Positions 15,681 through 23,641 of a stretch of DNA of 26,825 bases are shown here, piece by piece. The position numbers and the translations under genes are program-made. Location: the NCBI GenBank assembly GCA_050262615.1, contig JBLNEL010000226.1, positions 1 through 26,825 of the forward strand. Reading direction: 5' to 3'. How positions within the stretch are numbered: position 1 is the stretch's first letter; each line of letters begins with the position of its first letter. Source of the stretch: JAUZPB01 sp050262615. Lineage in GTDB: Bacteria > Bacteroidota > Ignavibacteria > Ignavibacteriales > SURF-24. The notes under the pieces were generated by a model. It ran no database searches and was not told the origin of the DNA. It saw only the letters and a list, made by a program, of their open reading frames with translations.

Positions 15681-17498
15681 ATGAGATTCAGAACAGTTTT
15701 ATTATTTGTTTTTACTTCGCTTTTTACAATTCAGGCACAGTCCTCAGGTGTGAAGCTGACACTAGGGGGCTATACAAAGGAAATTCCAACGATAAGCAGA
15801 AACGGTGTTGCCTATATTTCAGCCAGGGAGCTCTCGGAAAGTTTAGGCGGGCAGGTTTATTTTAATCCTGCCAATTCAAAGCTTGAGATCAAATTTATTC
15901 AAGGGGTCTTAAAACTTACAGCAAAAAATGAATTTGCTGTTTATACAGCAAAGACCGGAAGCCTTCCAAGAACAATACAGATGCCCTTATCCCCTGTTTT
16001 AGTGCATGATGATCTATATATAGCTATTCAGTTCTATGAAGATCTGTTTTCCGAAGCCTCAGGAAGGGAAATAGGATATAACAGGCAGTTAAAACAAATT
16101 CTTATAGATGCAAAGAAAACTTCTTTAGCAAAAGAAGAAGCAAAGGAAGAGAAAAAAGTTAAAGAAGGCAAAGAGATAAAGGAAAGCAAGGAAGTTAAAG
16201 AAAATAATGAGGCTTCTGGCGGGAAAGAATCTCTAAGTAAAAAAGAATTTTCTGAACATAACAAGTCACTTTCAGAAACAAAAAAGGCAGACACACTTAA
16301 GAGCAAAGAACAGGTAGTAAAAAAAGGAAATGCTGAGGAAAATATTCCGGAAGTAAAGACTGATAAAGAAACTGAAAAGCAGGATAGTAAAGCTGAAGAT
16401 AAAAAGCTGGCAGCTTCAAAGTTCGATGTTGCAGGGCTCAGGGTTGAATCAAAGTCCAACGGCACACTAATAAGGCTTATCTGCAGGAAAAGAATCACAA
16501 AGTACAGTGCATCGATTAATAACGGAATACTCTGTTTAAATCTGCTGGGAGTTAAAGCCGATCAGAAGGTTTTTAATTCAGCCGAATCAAAAGGACTTGT
16601 AAAGAAAGTATCGGCAAGGAACATAAGCAATAATTCGCAGATAGAGTTTCAGCTGAAGGATGGATATTCCACTTATGAAACATTTCAGGACAGTCCGGGG
16701 AATGACCTGCTGATAACAATTCACAACAAGCTTTTAAGCAAGGCTGAACAGAACAGCAAGCTGGAGAAGTGGGCGCTTCGCACGATTGTAATAGATCCGG
16801 GGCACGGCGGAAAAGATCCGGGAGCAATTGGTGTAAACGGGACAAAAGAAAAGGATGTAAATCTGGCAATTGCACTTAAACTTGGTGAAATAATCCAGGA
16901 AAACATGCCTGAAGTAAAAGTGATATACACGCGGTCTACTGACAAGTTTGTAGAGCTTTATAAAAGAGGCAAAATAGCAAATGAAAAGAACGGCAATCTT
17001 TTTATTTCAGTTCATTGCAATTCAACTCCGGCAAAGCCTACCAGTGCAAATGGTTTTGAAATTTATCTTCTGAGGCCAGGAAGAACAAAAGAAGCAATCT
17101 CAATTGCAGAAAGGGAGAACAGTGTAATTGAGTATGAAGATAATCCCTCTCATTATCAGAAGCTGACGGATGAAAATTTCATTCTGGTAAGCATGGCGCA
17201 TTCGGCATTCATGCGTTATTCCGAACGGTTTTCAGATCTGCTGAACAAGCATCTGACCGGTTCAATCGGGCTTAGTTCCAATGGAATAAAGCAGGCAGGA
17301 TTTTATGTGCTCGTAGGGGCATCGATGCCAAGCGTATTGGTAGAGACGGGATTTATATCGAATAAAAACGATGAGGCATATCTGGCAAGCAAGGCGGGGC
17401 AGAAAAATATTGCTTCAGCCATATATAAGTCAGTGCAGACATTTAAGGAAGAGTATGACAAGAATGTTCAGATGGAAATGGATTCAGCCTCAAGATAA
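15681..17498 (+). CDS. N-acetylmuramoyl-L-alanine amidase (Amidase_3) with copper-amine-oxidase-like and AMIN domains
   Basis: This 605-residue exported cell-wall hydrolase cleaves the bond between MurNAc and L-Ala in peptidoglycan. Domains in order are a signal peptide (about 1-20), a copper-amine-oxidase N-terminal-like domain (about 22-145, GVAYISARELSESLGGQVYF), a Lys/Glu-rich linker (about 149-246), an AMIN domain for envelope targeting (about 248-355) and Amidase_3 (about 368-590). Zinc ligands are His375 (IDPGHGGKDPGA), Glu390 (GTKEKDVN) and His445 (SVHCNS). Catalytic Glu555 lies in LVETGFIS. All active-site residues are present. The linker holds KEx triplets (KEG KEI KES KEV KEN). The family often acts in daughter-cell separation. 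It is probably cotranscribed with the ICMT gene and ends at the terminator at 17549. Confidence 0.92.
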   Translation: MRFRTVLLFVFTSLFTIQAQSSGVKLTLGGYTKEIPTISRNGVAYISARELSESLGGQVYFNPANSKLEIKFIQGVLKLTAKNEFAVYTAKTGSLPRTIQMPLSPVLVHDDLYIAIQFYEDLFSEASGREIGYNRQLKQILIDAKKTSLAKEEAKEEKKVKEGKEIKESKEVKENNEASGGKESLSKKEFSEHNKSLSETKKADTLKSKEQVVKKGNAEENIPEVKTDKETEKQDSKAEDKKLAASKFDVAGLRVESKSNGTLIRLICRKRITKYSASINNGILCLNLLGVKADQKVFNSAESKGLVKKVSARNISNNSQIEFQLKDGYSTYETFQDSPGNDLLITIHNKLLSKAEQNSKLEKWALRTIVIDPGHGGKDPGAIGVNGTKEKDVNLAIALKLGEIIQENMPEVKVIYTRSTDKFVELYKRGKIANEKNGNLFISVHCNSTPAKPTSANGFEIYLLRPGRTKEAISIAERENSVIEYEDNPSHYQKLTDENFILVSMAHSAFMRYSERFSDLLNKHLTGSIGLSSNGIKQAGFYVLVGASMPSVLVETGFISNKNDEAYLASKAGQKNIASAIYKSVQTFKEEYDKNVQMEMDSASR

Positions 17499-17513
17499 GT
17501 TGGTAATAAAATT

Positions 17514-17555
17514 AAGGCTTAATAGTCAAGGCTTAATAGTCAAGGATTAAAAGTC
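17514..17555. repeat. 14-bp tandem repeat running into a terminator
   Basis: AAGGCTTAATAGTC is repeated perfectly at 17514-17527 and 17528-17541. A diverged third copy (17542-17555, AAGGATTAAAAGTC) overlaps the 5' arm of the terminator stem. Confidence 0.88.
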
Positions 17556-17581
17556 AGAGGCTGAGAAAGCCTCTGACTTTT
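17549..17581. terminator. Bidirectional intrinsic terminator
   Basis: AAAAGTCAGAGGCT (17549-17562) pairs perfectly with AGCCTCTGACTTTT (17568-17581) around the loop GAGAA. It serves the amidase gene on the plus strand and the converging DinB-fold gene on the minus strand. Confidence 0.92.
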
Positions 17582-17598
17582 GTAAGGTAAAAGAATTT

Positions 17599-18099
17599 TT
17601 ATTTTGCTGCAGGCATTCCAAACTGTGCCCATTCTTCTTTTGCCGGACCATATAAGCCGGGAATAACGAGTCCTGCCTGGCGCATTAAGACGGTCATTTG
17701 TCCGCGGTGGTGAATCTGATGAACTAAGAGCACGGTAAGGGTAAGGCTTTTTTTCCACATCTCGCCATACATATTATCTTCTGTAAAAAGAGTCTCATCG
17801 TTCCAGTTTTCAGTGATCTGTTTAAGGACAGATTCAGAGGCTATGCTGTAAGCCTCTGCTATTTCCTTTGCACTTTCAGGTTCGGGAGCATTTTCCTCAG
17901 GGCCTTCGGGATTAAGTCCTGTACGTTTGAGCATTTCGCCGAATGAGGTTGTAATATGCCAGGCGATGGTACCTAAAGAGCGTCCCTCTTCAGTAACTTT
18001 CTGTTTAAGGGACTGATCTGTCAGGCAGTTAAATAATTTTAGTGTTGCCTGGCTTTCATTCTGCCAATCATTTACGAAGTCGGAAATTTTGTAGAACAT
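17599..18099 (-). CDS. DinB family protein
   Basis: This 166-residue DinB-fold protein (four-helix bundle, often with a metal site of three histidines) has SLGTIAWHI with the first histidine and LLVHQIHHRGQMTVLMRQ with the other two in the classic HxxxHRGQ arrangement, a much closer match to canonical DinB than the gene at 1218. The end reads GLVIPGLYGP, as in many relatives. Roles in the family include damage-inducible proteins of unknown activity and thiol S-transferases. An upstream in-frame ATG (18177) would add 26 atypical residues. The ATG at 18099 begins the conserved FYKISDFVNDW helix and has GAGGAG about 12 nt before it. The gene is divergent from the ferredoxin gene. Confidence 0.82.
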   Translation of the reverse strand: MFYKISDFVNDWQNESQATLKLFNCLTDQSLKQKVTEEGRSLGTIAWHITTSFGEMLKRTGLNPEGPEENAPEPESAKEIAEAYSIASESVLKQITENWNDETLFTEDNMYGEMWKKSLTLTVLLVHQIHHRGQMTVLMRQAGLVIPGLYGPAKEEWAQFGMPAAK

Positions 18100-18207
18100 A
18101 TCTTTTCTTTGCTCCTCTTTTGTAGTTTTAGTGTGAAAAAGACGGCATAAAAATAACCAAAAAAAATGTAGTTGCATAATTAAACAAAATGCATTAATTT
18201 CAGACTA

Positions 18208-18225
18208 TATAATCTGATTTATAAT
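18208..18225 (+). promoter_or_regulatory. Paired TATAAT boxes in the divergent spacer
   Basis: TATAAT occurs at 18208-18213 and 18220-18225, 30-50 bp before the ferredoxin ATG. No good -35 box is seen for either. On the minus strand the same region also offers A/T-rich -10-like boxes for the DinB gene. Confidence 0.3.
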
Positions 18226-18255
18226 CCACTTAAAAATCCCGGAGAGATTAAAATA

Positions 18256-19095
18256 ATGAAAAGAAAGATAGTCAATATAGATGAAGAAAAGTGTGACGGC
18301 TGCGGTTTATGCGTACCAAACTGTGCCGAGGGTGCATTGCAGATAATCGATGGAAAAGCAAGGCTGATCAGCGACCTGTTCTGTGATGGTCTGGGTGCAT
18401 GTCTTGGTCATTGTCCGCAGGAAGCAATTACAATTGAAGAGCGTGAAGCCGAGCCTTATGATGAAAGAAAAGTGATGGATTACATAGTAAAAGGGGGCAG
18501 AAACGTAATTATTGCACATTTAAAGCATCTGAAAGAACACAATGAAATGGGCTATTTAGCCGAAGCGCTTGATTATCTTTCTGAAAACGGAATTCCAGTA
18601 AGTATAGATGATCTAAAGTCAGCAGAAAAGCAGCATTGCGGGTGTCCCGGTTCAAGAGAGGTAGTTATTGAGCCTTTGGAAGAAATGGAAGAAGATGACA
18701 ATACAACAAGAGAATCGCAGTTAAGGCAGTGGCCAGTTCAGCTGCACCTGGTAAATCCCGCAGCGCCATATTACCGTGGTTCTGATGTATTACTGGCAGC
18801 AGACTGTACTGCATTTGCCGCAGGAGATTTTCATAAAGATTATCTTAAGGGTAAGTCGCTAGCCATTGCATGTCCAAAGCTGGACAGCGGCAAGGAAATA
18901 TATGTAAATAAATTAGTTTCAATGATTGAGGATGCAGGCATAAAGTCACTTACAGTTTTAATAATGGAGGTCCCCTGCTGCCGGGGGTTACTGCAGCTTG
19001 CGCAGCATGCAATTAATCTTTCGGGAAAAGATATTCCGCTTAAAGTAATGGTTTTAAGCATACGCGGTGAAGTAGTAATGGAGCAGGAACTATAG
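18256..19095 (+). CDS. 4Fe-4S ferredoxin-type protein with a C-terminal cysteine-containing domain
   Basis: This 279-residue cytoplasmic iron-sulfur protein has an N-terminal two-cluster ferredoxin fold. The first site is complete (CDGCGLCVPNC, Cys13, 16, 19, 23). The second is CDGLGACLGHCP (Cys43, 49, 53), with leucine at the position of the second cysteine, so it may hold a [3Fe-4S] cluster or an atypical one. A middle region has HCGCPGS, and the C-terminal domain (about 155-279) has ADCTAF, ACPKLD and VPCCRGL, with conserved-looking cysteines. Proteins of this layout occur in many anaerobes. An association with hybrid-cluster protein is remembered rather than shown here. GGAGAG lies 9-14 nt before the ATG. 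It is a single gene ended by a strong terminator. Confidence 0.82.
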   Translation: MKRKIVNIDEEKCDGCGLCVPNCAEGALQIIDGKARLISDLFCDGLGACLGHCPQEAITIEEREAEPYDERKVMDYIVKGGRNVIIAHLKHLKEHNEMGYLAEALDYLSENGIPVSIDDLKSAEKQHCGCPGSREVVIEPLEEMEEDDNTTRESQLRQWPVQLHLVNPAAPYYRGSDVLLAADCTAFAAGDFHKDYLKGKSLAIACPKLDSGKEIYVNKLVSMIEDAGIKSLTVLIMEVPCCRGLLQLAQHAINLSGKDIPLKVMVLSIRGEVVMEQEL

Positions 19096-19126
19096 AATAA
19101 AATTAAAATAGAGGATAGATGATATT

Positions 19127-19171
19127 AATACCGGACTGCACAGAATTCAAATGCAGTCCGGTATTTTTTTT
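19127..19171. terminator. Bidirectional intrinsic terminator
   Basis: AATACCGGACTGCA (19127-19140) pairs perfectly with TGCAGTCCGGTATT (19152-19165) around an 11-nt loop, followed by six T. It ends the ferredoxin gene and abuts the stop codon of the debranching-enzyme gene on the minus strand. Confidence 0.93.
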
Positions 19172-21227
19172 ACTTATTTTTCTCTGGTTCTTCAGAAGTT
19201 TTTACAATACATCTTAGTACCTCAGCCACGCTCCAGGCCTGTGCGATGCAGCCTCTGGGAGTAAATGGTGCTTCGGCATCGAATATTTCGCTGATAGAGC
19301 CGATGCAAGCTTCGTTTAAGTGGTTTGAGAAGCCCTCCAAAAATTTTTTTGCGCCTTTAGTGTCGTTATTATTTACCTTAAGCCAAGCATCTATAAACGG
19401 GCCAATAAGCCATGCCCAGACGGTACCCTGGTGGTAAGCCGCATCGCGGGCTCTCAGGTCGCCGAAGTATTTAGCTTTATAATCAGGTTCTCCCGGAGCA
19501 AGTGAACGGAGTCCAAGCGGGGTAACGAGTTTTTGTTCAACCACATTAAGCACCTGCTGCCATTTACTCTGATCGAGCACCGGGTTAGGGAGAGAAATAG
19601 CAAATACCTGGTTAGGTCTTAAAGAGCAGTCATCGCCTTGTTCGCCATCGATAACGTCGTAGAGGTAGCTGCCTTTTTCGTACCAGAATCTTTTATTAAA
19701 AGATTCACGCACCTGCTGGACCTGTTCGTCTAGTTTGCGGGCAGCGGCATCTCCTTTTTCCTCGCCGAGCCATTGGCGCATAAGGCAGAGGGCATTATAC
19801 CAGAGGGCATTTATTTCAACAGCCTTACCGCGTCTTGGAGTAACGACCCAGTCTTCGACCTTTGCATCCATCCATGTAAGCTGATAACCCTCCTGTCCCT
19901 GTCGCACGAGTCCGTCTTTAGGGTCGACGCCGATTCCAAAGCGGGTACCTTTCTGGTATGCATCGGTTATTTGTTCGAGTTTAGGGAATATTTGTCTTAA
20001 TGTTTCCCTGTCGCCGGTCTCATCCAGGTAGCGGCTTAAGGCATGGAAGAACCAGAGTGTAGCATCTGCAGTATGATAGAGTCCCTCTTTTTCGCCTTCA
20101 GGGAAAAGGTTGGGGATAAGTCCGTCTTTAACATAATGAGCAAAAGTTCTGAGTATCCAGCCTGCCTCATGGTGGCGTCCGGTTGTAAGAGTAAGACCCT
20201 CGAGGCTAATCATCGTATCGCGTCCCCAGTCAGTAAACCAGTGGTAGCCTGCGATAACCGTACGGACCTCATCTCCCGAGGCGTGAGCGCGGGCAGCATC
20301 CTCAATACGACCGGCAGGGGTGATAATAAACTGATCTGCAGCCACAACAAGTTCTGAAGCCATGGGAGACTTAGCCGGTGTCTTAGCAATTCCGAGCAGT
20401 CTGCGCCGTCTTTCCCTTTCAGCTCTGAGGGCACTTAGAGGATCCAGTGCAAGCATAACAGACCATGATTCAGTAGAGGCGATGAATCCGGCCTCAGAGT
20501 TCTGGTTAAGGTCAGTACTGAAGTATCCCGGGCTCCAGAGCAATCCGCGTGATTCATACCCACGTTCAGCTTCAATGCGGTAGAATATTTCGCGCTGCAG
20601 TCCCTTATCGCTTGTAAAGGTTGAATTCTGTCCGTGCATTATCATCTTAAGCGGAGGGAGTCTGTCGCCAGCCGAGACCTCATACTTCCCTTCCCTGACG
20701 GTCAGGATATATGGGTTATGAAACTCCTCACTTACCGGGGCCTCATGTGCTCTGAAGTGCATAGAGGGTCTGAGTTCAAGTCTAACCGGGCCCTGTCCAT
20801 TGACAAGTCTGTAGATAACGTGGACGGTATTTTGCCGGTGGAGCATAAAGAGTTGTTTTTCGATTGCAATGCCGTCTTTTTCATATCTCCAGACAGGCAT
20901 ACCGCGTTCAAGCCTAAAGCCGGTCAGGTGTCCTGCGCCGGGGAGCTCAAGTACATTTTCGGCTTTTTCCTCACTGCCGAGGTTCATAGCAGATCCATCA
21001 GGAAAAACAATTATTTCAGACAAGTGATTAAGCATGACAGTACGTCCGTATGGAACAGGCAGTGCTGCTATAAGTATACCATGATAGCGTCTGGTTACGG
21101 CTCCTGAGACTGTGCCAGAGGCGTATCCGCCAAGGCCATTAGTTACGAGCCATTCGCGTGTAAGCAGCGGTTCAATACCTGTATCTTTAACGCCCTTCCA
21201 GGGCATTGTACGTGTCATCTCGCTCAT
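19170..21227 (-). CDS. Glycogen debranching enzyme (amylo-alpha-1,6-glucosidase, GH133)
   Basis: This 685-residue protein matches bacterial/archaeal GDE. The N-terminal GDE_N domain (about 15-260) starts with REWLVTNGLGGYASGTVSG and RRYHGILIA. The C-terminal (alpha/alpha)6 GDE_C domain (about 290-680) carries GYHWFTDWGRDTMISLEG (residues 327-344), which includes catalytic-region acids, plus IPNLFPEG, YHTADATLWFFHA, LRPNQVFAISLP and AYHQGTVWAWLIGPF. It releases glucose from alpha-1,6 branch stubs of glycogen or related glucans. There is no signal peptide, so it is cytoplasmic. The start codon overlaps the treZ stop (TAATG), and AAGGAG sits 7 nt upstream inside treZ, so translation is coupled. 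The pairing points to channeling of branched alpha-glucan toward trehalose. Confidence 0.92.
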   Translation of the reverse strand: MSEMTRTMPWKGVKDTGIEPLLTREWLVTNGLGGYASGTVSGAVTRRYHGILIAALPVPYGRTVMLNHLSEIIVFPDGSAMNLGSEEKAENVLELPGAGHLTGFRLERGMPVWRYEKDGIAIEKQLFMLHRQNTVHVIYRLVNGQGPVRLELRPSMHFRAHEAPVSEEFHNPYILTVREGKYEVSAGDRLPPLKMIMHGQNSTFTSDKGLQREIFYRIEAERGYESRGLLWSPGYFSTDLNQNSEAGFIASTESWSVMLALDPLSALRAERERRRRLLGIAKTPAKSPMASELVVAADQFIITPAGRIEDAARAHASGDEVRTVIAGYHWFTDWGRDTMISLEGLTLTTGRHHEAGWILRTFAHYVKDGLIPNLFPEGEKEGLYHTADATLWFFHALSRYLDETGDRETLRQIFPKLEQITDAYQKGTRFGIGVDPKDGLVRQGQEGYQLTWMDAKVEDWVVTPRRGKAVEINALWYNALCLMRQWLGEEKGDAAARKLDEQVQQVRESFNKRFWYEKGSYLYDVIDGEQGDDCSLRPNQVFAISLPNPVLDQSKWQQVLNVVEQKLVTPLGLRSLAPGEPDYKAKYFGDLRARDAAYHQGTVWAWLIGPFIDAWLKVNNNDTKGAKKFLEGFSNHLNEACIGSISEIFDAEAPFTPRGCIAQAWSVAEVLRCIVKTSEEPEKNK

Positions 21228-23227
21228 TATTTAACTCCTTGTGAAATAGGTTTAGGAATAAGTAAAGAAGCAGCTCTTCCCTGAAGAAACCAGTTCTGAT
21301 CGGTCTCAGGCACAGGGAAGCCGCATCCGCCATAGTCAGAGTTTTCGCTTGACCATAAGAGTTCCCATATGGTTCCAACAGGAGGGGCAAGCAGTGGTTC
21401 AGGAGCAGGGTTAAGAAAAAAGTCATTGCCGAAGTTGACCAATAAAAGGCGGTCCATTCCGTCTTCTGCAAAAAACCTGAGTAAAAATGCATCATTGCTT
21501 AAGACAGCCCCATCGGTTGTTCTGATGTCATGGGAGTTTAAGACCGGGTCTTCGCGGCGTAGTTTTAAGAGATCCTTATGCATTTTATAAATGCCTGCAT
21601 TTTTCTTACGGTCGGAAAAATCGATCTTCGAGCGTTCAAAAGTATTTATATTTCCAGGGTCAGGCAGGCACGACTGCATCTGGGGTGTTGCCAGGCTGGG
21701 GAACTGTGCAAGGAACTCATTTCGTCCCTTAAAGACCTTTTCTGCCAGATCCTTATTGTGGTCAGCAAAGTAATAAAACGGACTTAAGCTTGCGAACTCC
21801 TGTCCCTGGAATAACATTGGTGTACCGGGAGAAAGCAGGAACAAAGCTGTCATTGCCTTAAAGATTCCGGGGCTTGTAAGCTGGTAGACCCTTTCGCCGC
21901 GGCCTGAATTTGCAATCTGGTCATGGTTTTGAATAAATGTAACAAAGCAGCAGGGTTTCAGTCCGAAGGCCGGAGTGCCACGTCTTTTCTTCTGCCATTT
22001 ATAATGCTGACCCTGGTAGAGGTATCCCCATTTAAAAGAGGAGATAAATTCCTGGGGAGTGCCAAGGTAATCTGTATAATAGGCTTCATTATGACCAGTA
22101 AGAGTGACAGTTGCAGTATGATGGAGGTCATCATTCCACAGGGCATCGAGTCCGTAACCTCCTTTTTCAACCGGGTGGACCAGTTTAACTTCCTGTGGTT
22201 CATTTTCAGCGACGATATAAGTTTTTCTTTTTCCGGCAGCTTTTCTTACTGCCTGGTTTACTTCAGCAATCAAATGTATTTCAGAGCTATCGAAGATCTG
22301 CTGAGTAGCATCTAATCTTAGTCCGTCGAAGTGGTATTCACTTATCCAGTAAAATGCATTCTGAACAATGAACTCTCTTACGCCAAGTGAATTACGGCCG
22401 TCAAAGTTAATTGCCTCGCCCCATTCATTTTCATATTTATCTGTAAAATAATCAGGTGTAAATGCTTTCAGGTAATTTCCATCGGGGCCGAAGTGGTTAT
22501 ATACGACGTCAAGAATAACTCCGATGCCGAAAGAATGTGCCTTATTAATAAACTCCTTATAATCTTCAGGCTTTCCGTACAAGCGGGTAGGTGCATAGAG
22601 GTCAACGCCGTCATAGCCCCAGCCGAAGCTTCCGGAAAATTCAGCAACAGGCATCATTTCAATAACAGTTACTCCAATTTCAGAGAGTTCCTTAAGTTGT
22701 TCCATAGCTGCAATTAGTGTACCTTCCTTAGTAAAGGTGCCGATGTGCATTTCATATATTATCTGTTTATCAGCATCAACTCCCTGCCAGTTGAGGTCTG
22801 TCCAATTAAATTTATTAGGATCAATAACCTGTGAAGGTCCATGCGGACCTTCGGGCTGAAAGCGTGAAGCAGGATCAGGATAAAGATAATTATGATCGTC
22901 AATTCTGAAGCGGTAAAGAGTACCTTCGCCAGCAATATCAACAAGGCCTGAAAAATATCCATCTTTTTCTGCTTTCAGTTCAAAGGTTTTGTAATGTCTT
23001 TCATTTTTGTTCATAGTATTAGCGTTGATAGCATCAGTGTTCATAGCATCAGAGAGGACAGGCTGCAGATCAGTATTGCTGTTTTCAATTACGACCTCAA
23101 GCTTTTCATGTCCCGGTGCCCAGACGCGGAAATGGACTCCACCTGTGGGCATTATTTCGGCTCCAATAGGAAATGCCCTGGATAACATTGTACTTACATC
23201 ATCAATATTTTTACTTTTTACATTCAT
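21227..23227 (-). CDS. treZ: Malto-oligosyltrehalose trehalohydrolase (GH13)
   Basis: This 666-residue enzyme releases trehalose from maltooligosyl-trehalose. An N-terminal CBM48-like domain (GGVHFRVWAPGHEKLEVV) precedes the GH13 barrel: LDVVYNHFGPDGNYL, FDGLRLDATQQIF (nucleophile Asp306), YIVAENEP (acid Glu341) and IQNHDQIAN. WNDDLHHTATVTLTG followed by YYTDYLG is the TreZ hallmark that separates it from branching enzyme GlgB. An upstream-open frame extends 52 residues to 23383, but the ATG at 23227 has GAGGAG 10 nt before it and fits the family start. Residues about 60-74 are a 15-bp-repeat insertion. The partner synthase TreY is not in the window. It overlaps the debranching gene. Confidence 0.92.
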   Translation of the reverse strand: MNVKSKNIDDVSTMLSRAFPIGAEIMPTGGVHFRVWAPGHEKLEVVIENSNTDLQPVLSDAMNTDAINANTMNKNERHYKTFELKAEKDGYFSGLVDIAGEGTLYRFRIDDHNYLYPDPASRFQPEGPHGPSQVIDPNKFNWTDLNWQGVDADKQIIYEMHIGTFTKEGTLIAAMEQLKELSEIGVTVIEMMPVAEFSGSFGWGYDGVDLYAPTRLYGKPEDYKEFINKAHSFGIGVILDVVYNHFGPDGNYLKAFTPDYFTDKYENEWGEAINFDGRNSLGVREFIVQNAFYWISEYHFDGLRLDATQQIFDSSEIHLIAEVNQAVRKAAGKRKTYIVAENEPQEVKLVHPVEKGGYGLDALWNDDLHHTATVTLTGHNEAYYTDYLGTPQEFISSFKWGYLYQGQHYKWQKKRRGTPAFGLKPCCFVTFIQNHDQIANSGRGERVYQLTSPGIFKAMTALFLLSPGTPMLFQGQEFASLSPFYYFADHNKDLAEKVFKGRNEFLAQFPSLATPQMQSCLPDPGNINTFERSKIDFSDRKKNAGIYKMHKDLLKLRREDPVLNSHDIRTTDGAVLSNDAFLLRFFAEDGMDRLLLVNFGNDFFLNPAPEPLLAPPVGTIWELLWSSENSDYGGCGFPVPETDQNWFLQGRAASLLIPKPISQGVK
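23009..23053. repeat. 15-bp tandem repeat, three copies, in frame inside treZ
   Basis: Three 15-bp units (23009-23023, 23024-23038, 23039-23053; consensus near GTTCATAGCATCAGT) encode the peptide DAMNT-DAINA-NTMNK on the minus strand. Each adds exactly five residues, so the frame is kept. Confidence 0.85.
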
Positions 23228-23253
23228 GGCTAATAATCTCCTCATAAGGTCTT

Positions 23254-23266
23254 CAGATCGGATCTG
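23254..23266. promoter_or_regulatory. Palindrome in the treZ leader, candidate operator
   Basis: CAGATC-G-GATCTG is a perfect 6-bp inverted repeat with a one-base centre, 27-39 bp upstream of the treZ ATG. It would lie just downstream of a transcription start from the candidate promoter at 23292-23320, a common place for a repressor site. Confidence 0.4.
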
Positions 23267-23291
23267 GTAATTTAGTTGGACATTTGTGGTA

Positions 23292-23320
23292 AATATAAAT
23301 TCCTTTCGGGAATGTTTTAA
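23292..23320 (-). promoter_or_regulatory. Candidate promoter for treZ-debranching operon
   Basis: On the minus strand TTAAAA (complement of 23315-23320), 17 bp, then TATATT (complement of 23292-23297). The -35 box is weak and the -10 box is good. Confidence 0.3.
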
Positions 23321-23535
23321 TAAATGCAGCCGAAAATAAATATTACTTAAAAACAGCTCGCAAGAACTTAATTCACCAGACACGGATGCATTTTACATTA
23401 AGAGTAATTTTTTTTCAAAACTAATTCAATCCATTTAGATTGTATATTTTATTTTACCGTAAAAAATTTCTTAAAAAGAAGAGCTGTATAGAGAATTGCC
23501 TATTATAAATTTTCCAATAGTGATTTCACCCTGCG

Positions 23536-23566
23536 GGTATTCCGGGAATAATTCAGGTATTCCGGG
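23536..23566. repeat. Direct repeat, 20-bp period
   Basis: GGTATTCCGGG occurs at 23536-23546 and 23556-23566. The flanking bases are only partly alike. Confidence 0.8.
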
Positions 23567-23600
23567 TCTAATTTTAAGATAGCCTGCCATATGTTTTTTT

Positions 23601-23641
23601 CTTGAAATTATTGTTCCTTGAAATTATTGTTCCTTGAAATT
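23601..23641. repeat. 16-bp tandem repeat, about 2.6 copies
   Basis: CTTGAAATTATTGTTC is repeated perfectly at 23601-23616 and 23617-23632. A partial copy (CTTGAAATT) follows at 23633-23641. Confidence 0.93.

Noticed and set aside
16034..16498. 154-residue minus-strand frame opposite the amidase linker
   Set aside because: It is Ser/Phe-rich antisense of the Lys/Glu-coding strand. The plus frame is a complete amidase.
20634..21107. 157-residue plus-strand frame inside the debranching gene
   Set aside because: The minus-strand gene has full domain support. This is an antisense shadow.
21227..23227. Reading this gene as branching enzyme GlgB
   Set aside because: WNDDLHHTATVTLTG with YYTDYLG is typical of TreZ, not GlgB.
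23228..23383. 52-residue N-terminal extension of TreZ
   Set aside because: The added residues resemble no TreZ start. A GAGGAG site fits the internal ATG at 23227.
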